Positions 1-8,233 of a stretch of 64,000 nucleotides of DNA are shown piece by piece; within the stretch, counting starts at the first letter, position 1, and each line of letters begins with the position of its first letter. The notes under the pieces are model-generated. The model searched no databases and was not told the origin of the DNA. It saw only the letters and a list, made by a program, of their open reading frames with translations. Position numbers and translations under genes: made by a program. The DNA is from Variovorax beijingensis (GTDB lineage: Bacteria; Pseudomonadota; Gammaproteobacteria; Burkholderiales; Burkholderiaceae_C): NCBI RefSeq assembly GCF_007828835.1, contig NZ_VIVL01000003.1, forward strand, positions 248,001-312,000. The letters are read 5' to 3'.

Positions 1-1
1 T

Positions 2-1045
2 CCTTCGGCCGGCGCGGCGAGCCGCCGCGGCGGCGCGGGCCCGTCGGACCACAAGGCCGTGACAGTGGACGGCCACACGATCATGGTGCCGGTCCACACT
101 TCCAGCGCCTGGCACTCGCCGTTCACGGCCGAGGCGCCGGATGCAGCGGGCGTGAGCCGCGTGATGCGCGGCAGCATTCCCATCGCGAACATCAGCTTTC
201 CGAAGCAGCCGCGCTTCTACGCGATGCAGACCTTCGACGGCGTGCCCTACTCGCAAATCGCCACGCTGCACGGCAGCGACGTGCTCGCCACCACCGTGCT
301 GCAGACCTGCATCCGCTACGAGAGCCGCAGGAAGAGCTGCAAGTTCTGCGCGATCGGCCAGTCGCTCGCGGCCGGCCGCACCATCGCGCGCAAGACGCCC
401 GAACAGCTGGCCGAAGTGGCGCGCGCAGCCGTGCTGCTCGACGGCGTCAAGCACATGGTGATGACCACCGGCACGCCCAACGCCACCGACCGCGGCGCGG
501 CCATCCTGTGCGAGAGCGCGTTCGCGATCAAGGCTGCGGTCGACATCCCGATCCAGGGCCAGTGCGAGCCGCCCGACGACGACCAGTGGTTCCACCGCAT
601 GAAGGCCGCGGGCATCGACACGCTGGGCATGCACCTCGAAGTGGTGACGCCCGAGGTGCGCGAACGCATCATGCCGGGCAAGGCCAGCGTGCCGGTCTCG
701 CGCTACATGAGCGCCTTCGAGGCGGCGGTGGGCGTGTTCGGGCGCGGCCAGGTCAGCAGCTACATCCTGGCCGGGCTGGGCGACACGCGCGAGGCCATCC
801 TCGACACCTGCGATCAATTGCTCGCGCGCGGCGTTTACCCCTTCGTGGTGCCCTTCGTGCCGATCAGCGGCACGCCGCTCGAAGACCATCCCGCGCCATC
901 GCCGGAGTTCATGAAGTCGCTGCTCGCGCCGCTGGGCGAGCGCGTGGTGGCGGCCGGGCTGCGCTCGGCCGACATCAAGGCCGGCTGCGGCAAGTGCGGC
1001 GCCTGCTCGTCGCTGTCGGTCTACGAAAAGGAAAGCGAGGGCTGA
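2..1045 (+). CDS. nitD: Radical SAM protein, MSMEG_0568 family (Nit1C cluster), 5' end cut by window
   Basis: The reading frame is open from base 2 with coding-like sequence, so the GTG at 59 is internal and the true start lies before the window. A cysteine set spaced CX9CX2C (CIRYESRRKSCKFC, bases about 305-350) fits an iron-sulfur site for S-adenosylmethionine cleavage, although the first gap is longer than the usual CX3C. A second cluster, CGKCGAC, lies close to the C-terminus and could bind another iron-sulfur centre. The four genes that follow are the standard partners of this family in Nit1C clusters, where the nitrilase gene would sit just upstream. The substrate is not known to me. 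Family assignment rests on the sequence pattern and the fixed gene order. Confidence 0.88.
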   Translation, partial: PSAGAASRRGGAGPSDHKAVTVDGHTIMVPVHTSSAWHSPFTAEAPDAAGVSRVMRGSIPIANISFPKQPRFYAMQTFDGVPYSQIATLHGSDVLATTVLQTCIRYESRRKSCKFCAIGQSLAAGRTIARKTPEQLAEVARAAVLLDGVKHMVMTTGTPNATDRGAAILCESAFAIKAAVDIPIQGQCEPPDDDQWFHRMKAAGIDTLGMHLEVVTPEVRERIMPGKASVPVSRYMSAFEAAVGVFGRGQVSSYILAGLGDTREAILDTCDQLLARGVYPFVVPFVPISGTPLEDHPAPSPEFMKSLLAPLGERVVAAGLRSADIKAGCGKCGACSSLSVYEKESEG

Positions 1046-1047
1046 AC

Positions 1048-1608
1048 ATGCTGTGCATCGACGACCTCAGCGAACTCGACCCGCACTACACGCCGGTCGA
1101 ATACCTGGTGCGCGAAGCCGCGCAGCAGTGGGAGCGCGACGAAGCCATGGCGCTGCGCCGCGCGGTGTTCTGCATCGAGCAGGGCATCTTCGCGCGCGAC
1201 GACCGCGACGCCACCGACGGCCATGCGCGGCTGCTGGTCGCCATGTCGTGCAACGCCGGCATGCCCGAGCAGGTGGTGGGCACCGTGCGTATCCACCGCG
1301 GCGAGGCAGCTGGCGAATGGTGGGGCTCGCGCCTCGCGGTGCATCCCGCGTTCCGCAGCCAGGGCCACCTGGGCGCCACGCTGATACGGCTCGCGGTGTC
1401 GCGCGCCAATGCGCTGGGCTGCAAGGAATTCTTCGCGCAGGTGCAGATGCAGAACGTGCCGCTGTTCCAGAAGCTCGGCTGGCAGCTGCTCGAGGAGAGC
1501 GCCATCCACGGCCGCCCGCATGCACGCATGCAGGCGGGGCTCGCTTTCTATCCGCCCTGCCATGACCCGGTGAGCGGCTTCGTCACGCGCGCGAAGGTGC
1601 TGTCATGA
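1048..1608 (+). CDS. nitE: GNAT acetyltransferase, MSMEG_0567/Sll0786 family (Nit1C cluster)
   Basis: This 186-residue protein has a GNAT fold: the beta4-alpha3 acetyl-CoA signature is visible as LAVHPAFRSQGHLGATLI (residues 96-113), followed by VPLFQKLGW (137-145), the usual C-terminal GNAT strand and helix. The ATG at 1048 is chosen because it follows the nitD stop by two bases and has a GAGG-type ribosome site in the end of nitD; the longer open frame upstream overlaps nitD and is a shadow. The stop overlaps the next start (ATGA, 1605-1608), so the two genes are probably translationally coupled. The acetyl acceptor is unknown. Confidence 0.88.
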   Translation: MLCIDDLSELDPHYTPVEYLVREAAQQWERDEAMALRRAVFCIEQGIFARDDRDATDGHARLLVAMSCNAGMPEQVVGTVRIHRGEAAGEWWGSRLAVHPAFRSQGHLGATLIRLAVSRANALGCKEFFAQVQMQNVPLFQKLGWQLLEESAIHGRPHARMQAGLAFYPPCHDPVSGFVTRAKVLS

Positions 1609-2603
1609 CGAGCGTCCACGACATTGCCGAAGCGCTGCGCGCCACGCGCGGCTTCGCCCACAAGCGCGATATCAGCGACGTGGTGTCGGCCCTCGGCCGC
1701 TCGCTGCCCGGCGGCCATGCCGCGCTCGCGCAGGCGGTGCCCATCGGCGACGACTGCGCGGCCATCCCCGACGGCCACGGCGGCTACCTGCTGTTCGCGA
1801 TCGAAGGGCTGGTGGAAGACTTCATCGTGCGCATGCCCTGGTTCGCGGGCTACTGCGGCGTGATGGTCAACGTGAGCGACATCTATGCGATGGGCGGCCG
1901 CCCGACGGCGGTGGTGGATGCGCTCTGGAGCATGGGCATGGACCCTGCCGACGAGGTGCTGCGCGGCATGGCCGAGGCCTCGGTGCGCTACGGCGTGCCG
2001 GTGGTCGGCGGCCACAGCAACAACCGCAGCGAACGGCCGCAGCTCGCGGTCGCGATCCTCGGCCATGCGCGGCGCCTGCTGACGAGCTTCGATGCGAAGC
2101 CCGGCGACCTGCTGGTGATGGCGGCCGACCTGCGCGGCGCCTACGAGGAGCCCTTTCCCTACTGGAACGCATCGACCACGGCGCCGGCCGCGCGGCTGCG
2201 CGCGGACCTCGAACTGCTGCCCTCCATCGCGGAAGACGGCCTCTGCCGCGCCGCGAAGGACATCAGCATGGCCGGCGCGGTGGGCACCGCGATGATGCTG
2301 CTGGAGTGCTCGGGCGTCGGCGCGCGCATCGACCTCGAGGCATTGCCCAGGCCCGGTGGCGTGCCGCTGCTGCGCTGGCTTTCTTCTTTTCCGAGCTACG
2401 GATTCGTGCTCAGCGTGCCGCCTTCGCAGGTCGCGCCGGTGCTCGGCCGCTTCGCCGCGCGCGACATCGCCTGCGCGGTGGTCGGCGAGGTCGATGCGAC
2501 GCGGCAGGTGCGGCTGCAGGCGGGCGGCAACGAGGCCCTGTTGTGGGACTTCGGCCACGATGCCTTCATCCAGCCACCGAAGGAGGCGCTCGCATGCCCG
2601 TGA
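1605..2603 (+). CDS. nitF: AIR-synthase-like protein, sll0787 family (Nit1C cluster)
   Basis: The 332-residue protein resembles PurM/SelD/ThiL-type ATP-binding enzymes. An acidic stretch near residue 49 (IGDDCAAI) matches the N-terminal metal and nucleotide segment of AIR synthases, and a later part (AEDGLCRAAKDISMAGAVG, about 207-226) matches the DISxGG-type segment of the C-terminal domain. It overlaps nitE by four bases and the next gene by ten, so it belongs to the same transcript. In this cluster such a protein may activate an amide or carboxylate with ATP, but the substrate is unknown. Confidence 0.87.
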   Translation: MTSVHDIAEALRATRGFAHKRDISDVVSALGRSLPGGHAALAQAVPIGDDCAAIPDGHGGYLLFAIEGLVEDFIVRMPWFAGYCGVMVNVSDIYAMGGRPTAVVDALWSMGMDPADEVLRGMAEASVRYGVPVVGGHSNNRSERPQLAVAILGHARRLLTSFDAKPGDLLVMAADLRGAYEEPFPYWNASTTAPAARLRADLELLPSIAEDGLCRAAKDISMAGAVGTAMMLLECSGVGARIDLEALPRPGGVPLLRWLSSFPSYGFVLSVPPSQVAPVLGRFAARDIACAVVGEVDATRQVRLQAGGNEALLWDFGHDAFIQPPKEALACP

Positions 2604-2878
2604 TGCACTTCCAGGTGCGCTGGCCCGATGCCAGCGAAACGCGCTGCTACTCGCCCTCGTCCGTGGTGCAGGATTTCTTCGCGCCCGGCGAACGCTACGC
2701 GCTCGAAGACTTCCTGCGGCGCTCGCGCGAGGCATTGGGCATCGCCTCCGAGCGCGTTCGCGCCAGGTACGGCTTCGCGTGCTCGCAGGCCATGGACCAG
2801 CTCGCCGAGATCGAGCGCATCGCCACCCGCTTCACCGGCGCCGCCGATGCCGAAGTCACCGTCGTCGCCGTTGATTGA
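2594..2878 (+). CDS. nitG: MSMEG_0570-family nitrogen starvation response protein
   Basis: A 94-residue protein of the small family found between the AIR-synthase-like gene and the flavin oxidoreductase of Nit1C clusters. The start MPVMHFQVRWPD is typical, and the segment SSVVQDFFAPGERY matches how I remember the family. The ATG at 2594 lies inside the end of nitF and overlaps it by ten bases in another frame. There is no signal peptide, membrane segment or catalytic motif that I recognise, and no biochemical role is known to me. Confidence 0.82.
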   Translation: MPVMHFQVRWPDASETRCYSPSSVVQDFFAPGERYALEDFLRRSREALGIASERVRARYGFACSQAMDQLAEIERIATRFTGAADAEVTVVAVD

Positions 2879-2917
2879 CGCGCCCTGCATTCATAGAGAA
2901 ACAAAGAGAGAAGACCC

Positions 2918-4243
2918 ATGTCCTATCCCTACGGCGGACGCAGCCACTACAGCGTCGTCATCGTCGGCGGCGGCCAGGCCGGCCTGTCGCTGAGCCACTG
3001 CCTGCAGCAGCGCGGCATCGACCACCTCGTGATCGAGAAGCGCAGCCTCGTGCACAGCTGGCGCACACAGCGCTGGGATTCGTTCTGCCTCGTCACGCCC
3101 AACTGGCAGTGCCAGCTGCCGGGCTGGGCCTACCGCGGCGACGATCCGCACGGCTTCATGGTGAAGGACCAGATCAACGAATGGCTGGCCGGCTTCGTCG
3201 CGCAGGTGAAGGCGCCGGCCATCGAGGGCGTGACCGTCGAGCGCGTGGCGCGCGTGCCCGGCACGGGCGAGCGCGACCGCTTCATGGTGCAGACCGACGC
3301 CGGCCTCTACACCGCCGACCAGGTGGTGGTGGCCTCGGGCGGCTACCACCGCCCGATCGTGCCGCGCCTGGCCGAGAAGCTGCCGCCGCACGTGGTGCAG
3401 TACCACTCGGCGCAGTACCGCAATCCGGCGCAGCTGCCCGAGGGCGCGGTGCTGGTGGTGGGCTGCGGCCAGTCGGGTTCGCAGATCGCCGAAGACCTGC
3501 ACCTGGCCGGGCGCAAGGTGTACCTTGCCACCGGCGATGCGCCGCGCTGCGCCCGCTTCTACCGCGGCCGCGAAGTGGTCGATTGGCTCGCCGACATGAA
3601 GTACTACGACATGCCCGTGACCGAGCATCCGCTGCGCGAGGGCGTGCGCGACAACACCAACCACTACGTGACCGGTCGCGACGGCGGCCGCGACATCGAC
3701 CTGCGCCGCTTCGCGCTCGAGGGCATGGAGCTGTACGGCCTGCTGACCGGCCTGGGCAGCGACGGCACGCTGGAGTTCCAGCCCAACCTGCGCGAGCACC
3801 TGGACAGTGCCGACGCCACCTACAACCGCATCAACGCCTCGATCGACAAGTTCATTGCCTCCCGGGGCATCGAGGCGCCGCCGCCCTCGGTCTACACGCC
3901 GGTGTGGGAGCCGCCCGAGGAGCGCACGCGCCTGGACCTTGCCGAGGCAGGCATCGCGAGCGTGCTCTGGTGCATCGGCTTCTCGCCCGACTTCGAATGG
4001 GTGGATGCGCCGGTGTTCAACGGCCGCGGCGCGCCGGTGCACCAGCGCGGCGTGACGGGCGTGCCCGGGCTCTACTTCCTGGGGCTGCCCTGGCTGCACA
4101 CATGGGGGTCGGGCCGCTTCTCGGGCGTGGCGCGCGACGCGGAGTTTCTTGCCGAGGCGATCGAAGAGAGGAAGAACGCGGCAGCGACGGGCCGGGCCGA
4201 TGCGCAAGAGGCGCCGGCCGGCGCCCAACTGCGCGCGGCCTAG
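2918..4243 (+). CDS. nitH: FAD/NAD(P)-dependent oxidoreductase, MSMEG_0569 family (Nit1C cluster)
   Basis: This 441-residue protein resembles flavin-containing monooxygenases. It has an N-terminal FAD Rossmann motif (VVIVGGGQAGLSLS, residues 13-26), a second dinucleotide motif (VLVVGCGQSGSQIAEDL, about 178-194) for NAD(P)H, and the late segment GLYFLGLPWLHTWGSG typical of the group. A strong ribosome site (AAAGAGAGAAG) precedes the ATG at 2918. It is the last gene of the + strand operon and converges with the response regulator eight bases away. Its probable role is oxygen-dependent oxidation of a nitrogen compound made by the upstream enzymes. Confidence 0.87.
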   Translation: MSYPYGGRSHYSVVIVGGGQAGLSLSHCLQQRGIDHLVIEKRSLVHSWRTQRWDSFCLVTPNWQCQLPGWAYRGDDPHGFMVKDQINEWLAGFVAQVKAPAIEGVTVERVARVPGTGERDRFMVQTDAGLYTADQVVVASGGYHRPIVPRLAEKLPPHVVQYHSAQYRNPAQLPEGAVLVVGCGQSGSQIAEDLHLAGRKVYLATGDAPRCARFYRGREVVDWLADMKYYDMPVTEHPLREGVRDNTNHYVTGRDGGRDIDLRRFALEGMELYGLLTGLGSDGTLEFQPNLREHLDSADATYNRINASIDKFIASRGIEAPPPSVYTPVWEPPEERTRLDLAEAGIASVLWCIGFSPDFEWVDAPVFNGRGAPVHQRGVTGVPGLYFLGLPWLHTWGSGRFSGVARDAEFLAEAIEERKNAAATGRADAQEAPAGAQLRAA

Positions 4244-4251
4244 AGCACGGC

Positions 4252-4935
4252 TCAGGCCTGCTGCGCCTCGGTCAGCGCCTGCGCAGCCACCACCGCCTCG
4301 GTGCGGTTGCGCACGTTGAGCGCGCGGAAGATGGCCGCCAGGTGGATCTTGACCGTGCCTTCGCTGATGCCGAGGCTGCGGCCGATGAGCTTGTTGGGCT
4401 TGCCCTGCGAGAGCAGCTGCAGCACCTCGACCTGGCGCTCGGTGAGCACGCTGCGCAGATGCTCGAGCGTCTGCGAGGAAGCGCCTGCAGGGCGCGCATC
4501 GCCGTTCTGCGTGGGCGCCACGCCGGCCACGATGCCGGGCGGCAGCGCCGTGAGCATCATGGGCGGCACGTACACGCCGCCAGCCAGCACCAGCCGCACG
4601 GCCGACAGCATGACCTCGGGCGAATAGGCCTTGGGAATGAAGCCGAGCACGCCGCGCTCGAGCGCGCTGCGCATGATGGCCGGGTCTTCGTAGCCCGAGA
4701 GCACGATGACCGGCACGGCCGGATGGCGGCGGCGGATCTCGTCGATGTGCGCCTGGCCATCGGCGCCGGGCATGTTGAGGTCGATCAGGGCCAGGTCGAG
4801 CTCGTCGGTGGCGCCGGCAAGCAATTCGTCGACGCTCATCGCCAGGACGAACTCGATGCCGGGCTCGAGCTCCGACAACTTGGCCTTGACCGCCTCGATG
4901 ACGAGCCGGTGGTCGTCGGCGATCAGAATTTTCAT
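4252..4935 (-). CDS. LuxR/NarL-type two-component response regulator
   Basis: The 227-residue protein has a receiver domain at its N-terminus (acidic pair D7-D8, phospho-acceptor D52 in LIDLNMPG, K in IPKAYSP) and a LuxR-type helix-turn-helix at about 162-215 (LTERQVEVLQLLSQGKPNKL, GISEGTVKIHL). The start is the ATG giving MKILIADDHR; the longer open frame upstream is not coding-like. No kinase gene is adjacent. Two hybrid kinases lie about 55 kb away in the same window and are possible, unproven partners. It converges on the Nit1C operon and diverges from the accessory tssL gene, so it could regulate either side. Confidence 0.9.
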   Translation of the reverse strand: MKILIADDHRLVIEAVKAKLSELEPGIEFVLAMSVDELLAGATDELDLALIDLNMPGADGQAHIDEIRRRHPAVPVIVLSGYEDPAIMRSALERGVLGFIPKAYSPEVMLSAVRLVLAGGVYVPPMMLTALPPGIVAGVAPTQNGDARPAGASSQTLEHLRSVLTERQVEVLQLLSQGKPNKLIGRSLGISEGTVKIHLAAIFRALNVRNRTEAVVAAQALTEAQQA

Positions 4936-5184
4936 GGCATGTCCCAGTGTCCCAGCGTGCATTGAACTCAGCGGATGCCGAAGATACCGGCGATTGCCCC
5001 GCGCAGCAAGCCGGTTTGCCCGACGAACGGCATAGTCCCCAAGCGATATGGCGCCCGCCGCCCGGCGTTCGGAAGATGGAATCCTTACTCGAAGGAACCG
5101 GGGACATGGGGATGTGCCATCGCAGCAGACGCCGGTGCAAGGCATCCTCCGCAACGCAGGCGCGGTGAGCGGGCGCGGTCATCC
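4936..5184. other. Divergent intergenic region between response regulator and accessory tssL
   Basis: This 249-base region lies between two divergent genes and should hold promoters for both. I see no clear -10/-35 pair, inverted repeat or good open frame. Short frames crossing it are artefacts of the GC-rich sequence. Confidence 0.5.
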
Positions 5185-6510
5185 ATGGTCCGGCTGCTCG
5201 ACTGTTTTTCCGCATTCGTCTCCTTCGGCCTCGCCCTCGACGCATCGATCGCGGCCGGCCGCGCCGCGCCGCCCTCGCACGATGCCGCGCAGCAGCAGGC
5301 GCGCCGGCTGCTCGACGCGGCGCGCGCCTGCGCTTCGGGCCAGCCCGCCGCGCAGGTCGAGTCGGCGGTCTTTGCGATGGTGGCCTGGATCGACGAGATC
5401 CTGGCGCGCCACCCTGGAGCGGCCGCAGGTGCGGCGCCGCTGCAGGTGCAGCTGTTCAACTCGAACAACGCGCACAGCGAGTTCTTTCACCACCTGTCGG
5501 CGCTGGGCGCCGAAGACGATGAACTGCGCGAGGTCTACTGGCATGCGCTGGTGCACGGCTTCAAGGGGCAGTACTACTTCGAGAGCGACGACCGCGGCGA
5601 GCTCGGCAAGCTGAAGGCGCTGCACGGCCATCAGCTGCGGCTCAGGCCGCTGGCGCTCGGCAGCCTGGTGCAGGACCGCATCACGCCGCAGCCCTATGGC
5701 GTGGCGGATCCGCCGGGCCCGCACGACCTGCGCCGCCGCGACCGCAGCCTGCTGCGCGCGCTCGGCGCGCTCGCGCTGCTGCTGCCGCTTTTCTATCTGC
5801 TGTGGTGGCAGTGGCCGGCCGGGCTGCACGCGGGCGAGCCGGGACCGGCGCAGCGCATCGAGCAGCATCTTCAAAGCTATGCCTGCGCCGATCTCTCGGC
5901 TTCCGCCGACAAGGGCGGCAGGCTGCACGTGAGCGGCTTCGTCTCGCTGCCGGCCGACCTGCAGCGGGTGGAGCGCGAGGTGGCCGGCCTGCTGCCCGAT
6001 GCCGGCTCGCCCACGTTCGATGTCAGGCTGCGCGTGTGGCCCCACTGCGAGGTGTTCGCCATCCTGAAGCCCTACCAGCTGCGCAACCGCGAGAAGGCCC
6101 ACGGACTGGGCGTGACGGCCGTGACGGCCCGCAACGGCCGGCTGCGCGAAGGAGACGACGTGCGCATGCAGGTGGCCGCGCCCAGGCACGACAGCTACCT
6201 GTGGGTGGACTACTACACCGCCGAGGGTTCGGTCATGCACCTGAACACCGGCCAGCCGGTGCGGCTGCGCGCCGGCGAGAAGCTGGACCTGGGCCGCGAC
6301 ATCCCGGCGAGCTGGCTTGTGGCCCCGCCCTTCGGCACCGTGCTGGTCACCGTGCTCTCGTCGCCCACGCCGTTCGACGGCGCCGCGGACCGGCCGCCGT
6401 ACGAACTCGCTTCGGCCTACCTGCTGCGGCTGCGCGAAGCGCTCGCTGCCAACAAGGGCAATGAGCGGCTGCTTGCCGATTTCGAGTTCTTCGAGACCAC
6501 TGCACGTTGA
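5185..6510 (+). CDS. Accessory TssL (DotU/IcmH) fused to a periplasmic DUF4384-like domain
   Basis: The 441-residue protein has a cytoplasmic TssL/DotU domain (residues 35-165: FAMVAWIDE, LFNSNNAHSEFFHHL, HALVHGFKGQYYF) and one membrane helix (188-210). The periplasmic part has a BON-like stretch (246-285) ending in WPHCEV, and then a DUF4384-like domain (319-395) with LWVDYYTAEGSVMHLN. An ordinary TssL of this type would carry OmpA after the membrane helix, and the cluster has such a TssL at 53801-55135, so this is a second, differently fused copy. The ATG at 5185 is the first start that keeps the DotU N-terminus and follows a weak ribosome site. It is followed ten bases later by a shortened TssM-like gene, probably its partner. 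Confidence 0.85.
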   Translation: MVRLLDCFSAFVSFGLALDASIAAGRAAPPSHDAAQQQARRLLDAARACASGQPAAQVESAVFAMVAWIDEILARHPGAAAGAAPLQVQLFNSNNAHSEFFHHLSALGAEDDELREVYWHALVHGFKGQYYFESDDRGELGKLKALHGHQLRLRPLALGSLVQDRITPQPYGVADPPGPHDLRRRDRSLLRALGALALLLPLFYLLWWQWPAGLHAGEPGPAQRIEQHLQSYACADLSASADKGGRLHVSGFVSLPADLQRVEREVAGLLPDAGSPTFDVRLRVWPHCEVFAILKPYQLRNREKAHGLGVTAVTARNGRLREGDDVRMQVAAPRHDSYLWVDYYTAEGSVMHLNTGQPVRLRAGEKLDLGRDIPASWLVAPPFGTVLVTVLSSPTPFDGAADRPPYELASAYLLRLREALAANKGNERLLADFEFFETTAR

Positions 6511-6520
6511 GAGCCGCAGC

Positions 6521-7639
6521 ATGCCCGCCGCGTTGTTGCCTGCCCACTTTTTCTGGCTCCTGCTCGCGCTGTGCCTGGCCGGCTTTGTGCTGCTGTACGC
6601 CGCGGTCCGCGACGCGGGCCGCGGTGCGCGCCGCCGGGCGCTGCGCCGGCGCATTGCCGCGCTCGGCCCGCCGGCGGCCGAAGCCGACGAAGCCGCGATC
6701 GAAGCCATGAGGGAAGCCATGTCGCACGCACGCCAGCTCCTGCGCCAGCCACTGCGGCAGCAAGCCGCGCCGGTGCCCTGGTTTCTCTTTCTCGGCGACG
6801 CGGCGGCCAACCTGCCGGGGCTGCTGGCGGCGGCCCATGCCGAGCACTTGGCACCTTCAGGCAGCGAGCCCTTCGGCGAACCCTACTGGCGCTGGTGGCT
6901 CACCGGCTCGCTGACGGCCATCGAGCTCCACCCGAGCGCCGTCAGCGACGCGGCGGCGGCGCCGCACACGCGCGCGCTGTGGCTCCAGGCGCTCCTCGCG
7001 CTGGCCGAGCGGCGCGACCGCGTGCCGATCAACGGCGTAGTGGCCTGCGTGGCAGCGAGCGAACTGCTGCACCCGGCCAGCGCAGGCATGAAGCCGCTGG
7101 CCACCAGGATGCGCCGGCTGCTCGACGAGGCCGCGGACACCTTGCGCCTGCAGCTGCCGGTCTACCTGGTCGTGACCGGCCTGGAGCAGCTGGCCGGCTA
7201 TGCCACGCTGCGCGGTGCGCTGCCGCCCGAGGTGCTCGCACAGGTGATCGGCCATCGCCTGGCCGGACCGGCCGCCCACGGCGAGAGCGCGGCCGAACGG
7301 TTCGACGCCCTGTTCGATCCCATGGCGCGTCAGCTGCATGCGCTGCGGATGGCGCTGCTGCGCGAGCAGCCGGGTGCATCGGGCCAGCTCGCGATCCATG
7401 AATTCATCGAGGCGCTGCGTGCGCTGCAGCCCGCATTGCGCGAGGTGGCCGAGGCCTTGTTCGAAGGCCATGGCCGCGGCTCGCGCGTTCCGCGGTGGCG
7501 CGGCCTCTATGTGACGGCCGCTGCATCGGGCGCAGCCGGCGGCGCCTTCGTGGCCGACCTGTTCGAGCGCTTCCTGCCCGCCGACCAGCCGCTCGCACGG
7601 CCGGGCCGCGCGCCGAACGCCAGCGCCGCGCGTTCCTGA
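6521..7639 (+). CDS. Short TssM/IcmF-like protein with degenerate nucleotide site
   Basis: This 372-residue protein has one N-terminal membrane helix (9-28). Its cytoplasmic part can be aligned by eye to the N-terminal ATPase-like part of the full TssM at 50205-53804. PWFLFLGDAAANLP (86-99) replaces PWYVFIGAPGAGKT, so the P-loop glycines, lysine and threonine are lost. WWLTGSLTAIELHPS (125-139) replaces WWFTDEAVLIDTAGR, so the Walker B-like aspartate is lost. INGVVACVAASELL and LQLPVYLVVTGLEQLAGY match the later TssM segments LNGVFLTVSVADLL and TRLPVYVLVTKSDLLYGF. The protein is about one third of full TssM length and lacks the periplasmic region. It probably does not bind nucleotide and may form an inner-membrane complex with the accessory TssL upstream. 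Confidence 0.75.
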   Translation: MPAALLPAHFFWLLLALCLAGFVLLYAAVRDAGRGARRRALRRRIAALGPPAAEADEAAIEAMREAMSHARQLLRQPLRQQAAPVPWFLFLGDAAANLPGLLAAAHAEHLAPSGSEPFGEPYWRWWLTGSLTAIELHPSAVSDAAAAPHTRALWLQALLALAERRDRVPINGVVACVAASELLHPASAGMKPLATRMRRLLDEAADTLRLQLPVYLVVTGLEQLAGYATLRGALPPEVLAQVIGHRLAGPAAHGESAAERFDALFDPMARQLHALRMALLREQPGASGQLAIHEFIEALRALQPALREVAEALFEGHGRGSRVPRWRGLYVTAAASGAAGGAFVADLFERFLPADQPLARPGRAPNASAARS

Positions 7640-7649
7640 AAGGGTCGGG

Positions 7650-8162
7650 CTATTTGCTCTCGATGCGGATTTGCCGCGCGCCGAAGGTCACGGTGAGCGT
7701 CTGCGGCTTGCCGGCTTCCACCGCGCGCACTTCGCGCCAGCGTGCACGGTCGAGGTCGCGGAACGCGGCCATCACGCCGATGGCCTTGGCATCGGCCGGC
7801 AGCGTGAGGTCGAGCTTCCTGCTTTCGCCCGGGCGCAGCAGCATCTCTTCGCGCTGCACCAGCTCGGCGCCGAGCGTGGCCTGGTCCTTTTCGAACAGCG
7901 AGAAGAAGTCGGCCCCTTCGAAGGGGCCGGGCGACTTCAGCGCATAGATGCGCACCGTGAGCGGCGAAGCGCGGCCGCGCGCATCGGGGTTGGCATCGGC
8001 ACCGGCCGTGAGCGTGATCGACACCGGCGTGACCACGGGCTTGCTTGCGCAGCCCGCGACCAGGGCGCCGGTCAATGCAAGGCCGCAGGCCAATGCCAGG
8101 CGCCGCGAGACCGCAGCAAAAGAGCGTCCATAGGACGAATGGTGTGTACCCAGCGTGCGCAT
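7650..8162 (-). CDS. tssJ: TssJ, outer-membrane lipoprotein of the T6SS
   Basis: A 170-residue lipoprotein with a basic N-terminus, a hydrophobic stretch and the lipobox LVAGC, giving lipidated Cys38. The mature part has the TssJ beta-sandwich pattern (SPLTVRIYALKSPGPFEGAD, FFSLFEKDQATLG, RPGESRKLDL). TssJ anchors TssM to the outer membrane. The start at 8162 is preferred over 8219 because it has a good ribosome site (AAGGGAA) at the correct distance and leaves a normal signal peptide. It is divergent from tssA and converges with the mini-TssM gene ten bases away. Confidence 0.93.
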   Translation of the reverse strand: MRTLGTHHSSYGRSFAAVSRRLALACGLALTGALVAGCASKPVVTPVSITLTAGADANPDARGRASPLTVRIYALKSPGPFEGADFFSLFEKDQATLGAELVQREEMLLRPGESRKLDLTLPADAKAIGVMAAFRDLDRARWREVRAVEAGKPQTLTVTFGARQIRIESK

Positions 8163-8233
8163 GCTATTCCCTTCGTTGCATTGACCGGTTCGGACGCATC
8201 TTTGATTATCACCAGCCAACTCGAACAGGCAAC
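8163..8233. promoter_or_regulatory. Short divergent region between tssJ and tssA
   Basis: These 71 bases must hold the start signals for tssJ to the left and for the tssA-tssB-tssC run to the right. It is less GC-rich than its surroundings (for example TTTGATTATCACC near 8200), which fits a promoter, but I cannot assign -10 or -35 boxes with certainty. Confidence 0.4.

Noticed and set aside
4975..5184. A longer N-terminus for the accessory TssL
   Set aside because: The extra 70 residues are not coding-like, do not match DotU proteins, and the ATG at 5185 gives a normal start.
2891..5245. A 784-codon - strand open frame across the flavin oxidoreductase and response regulator
   Set aside because: The opposite strand of nitH and another frame of the response regulator explain it; the translation is low-complexity Arg/Ala/His-rich.
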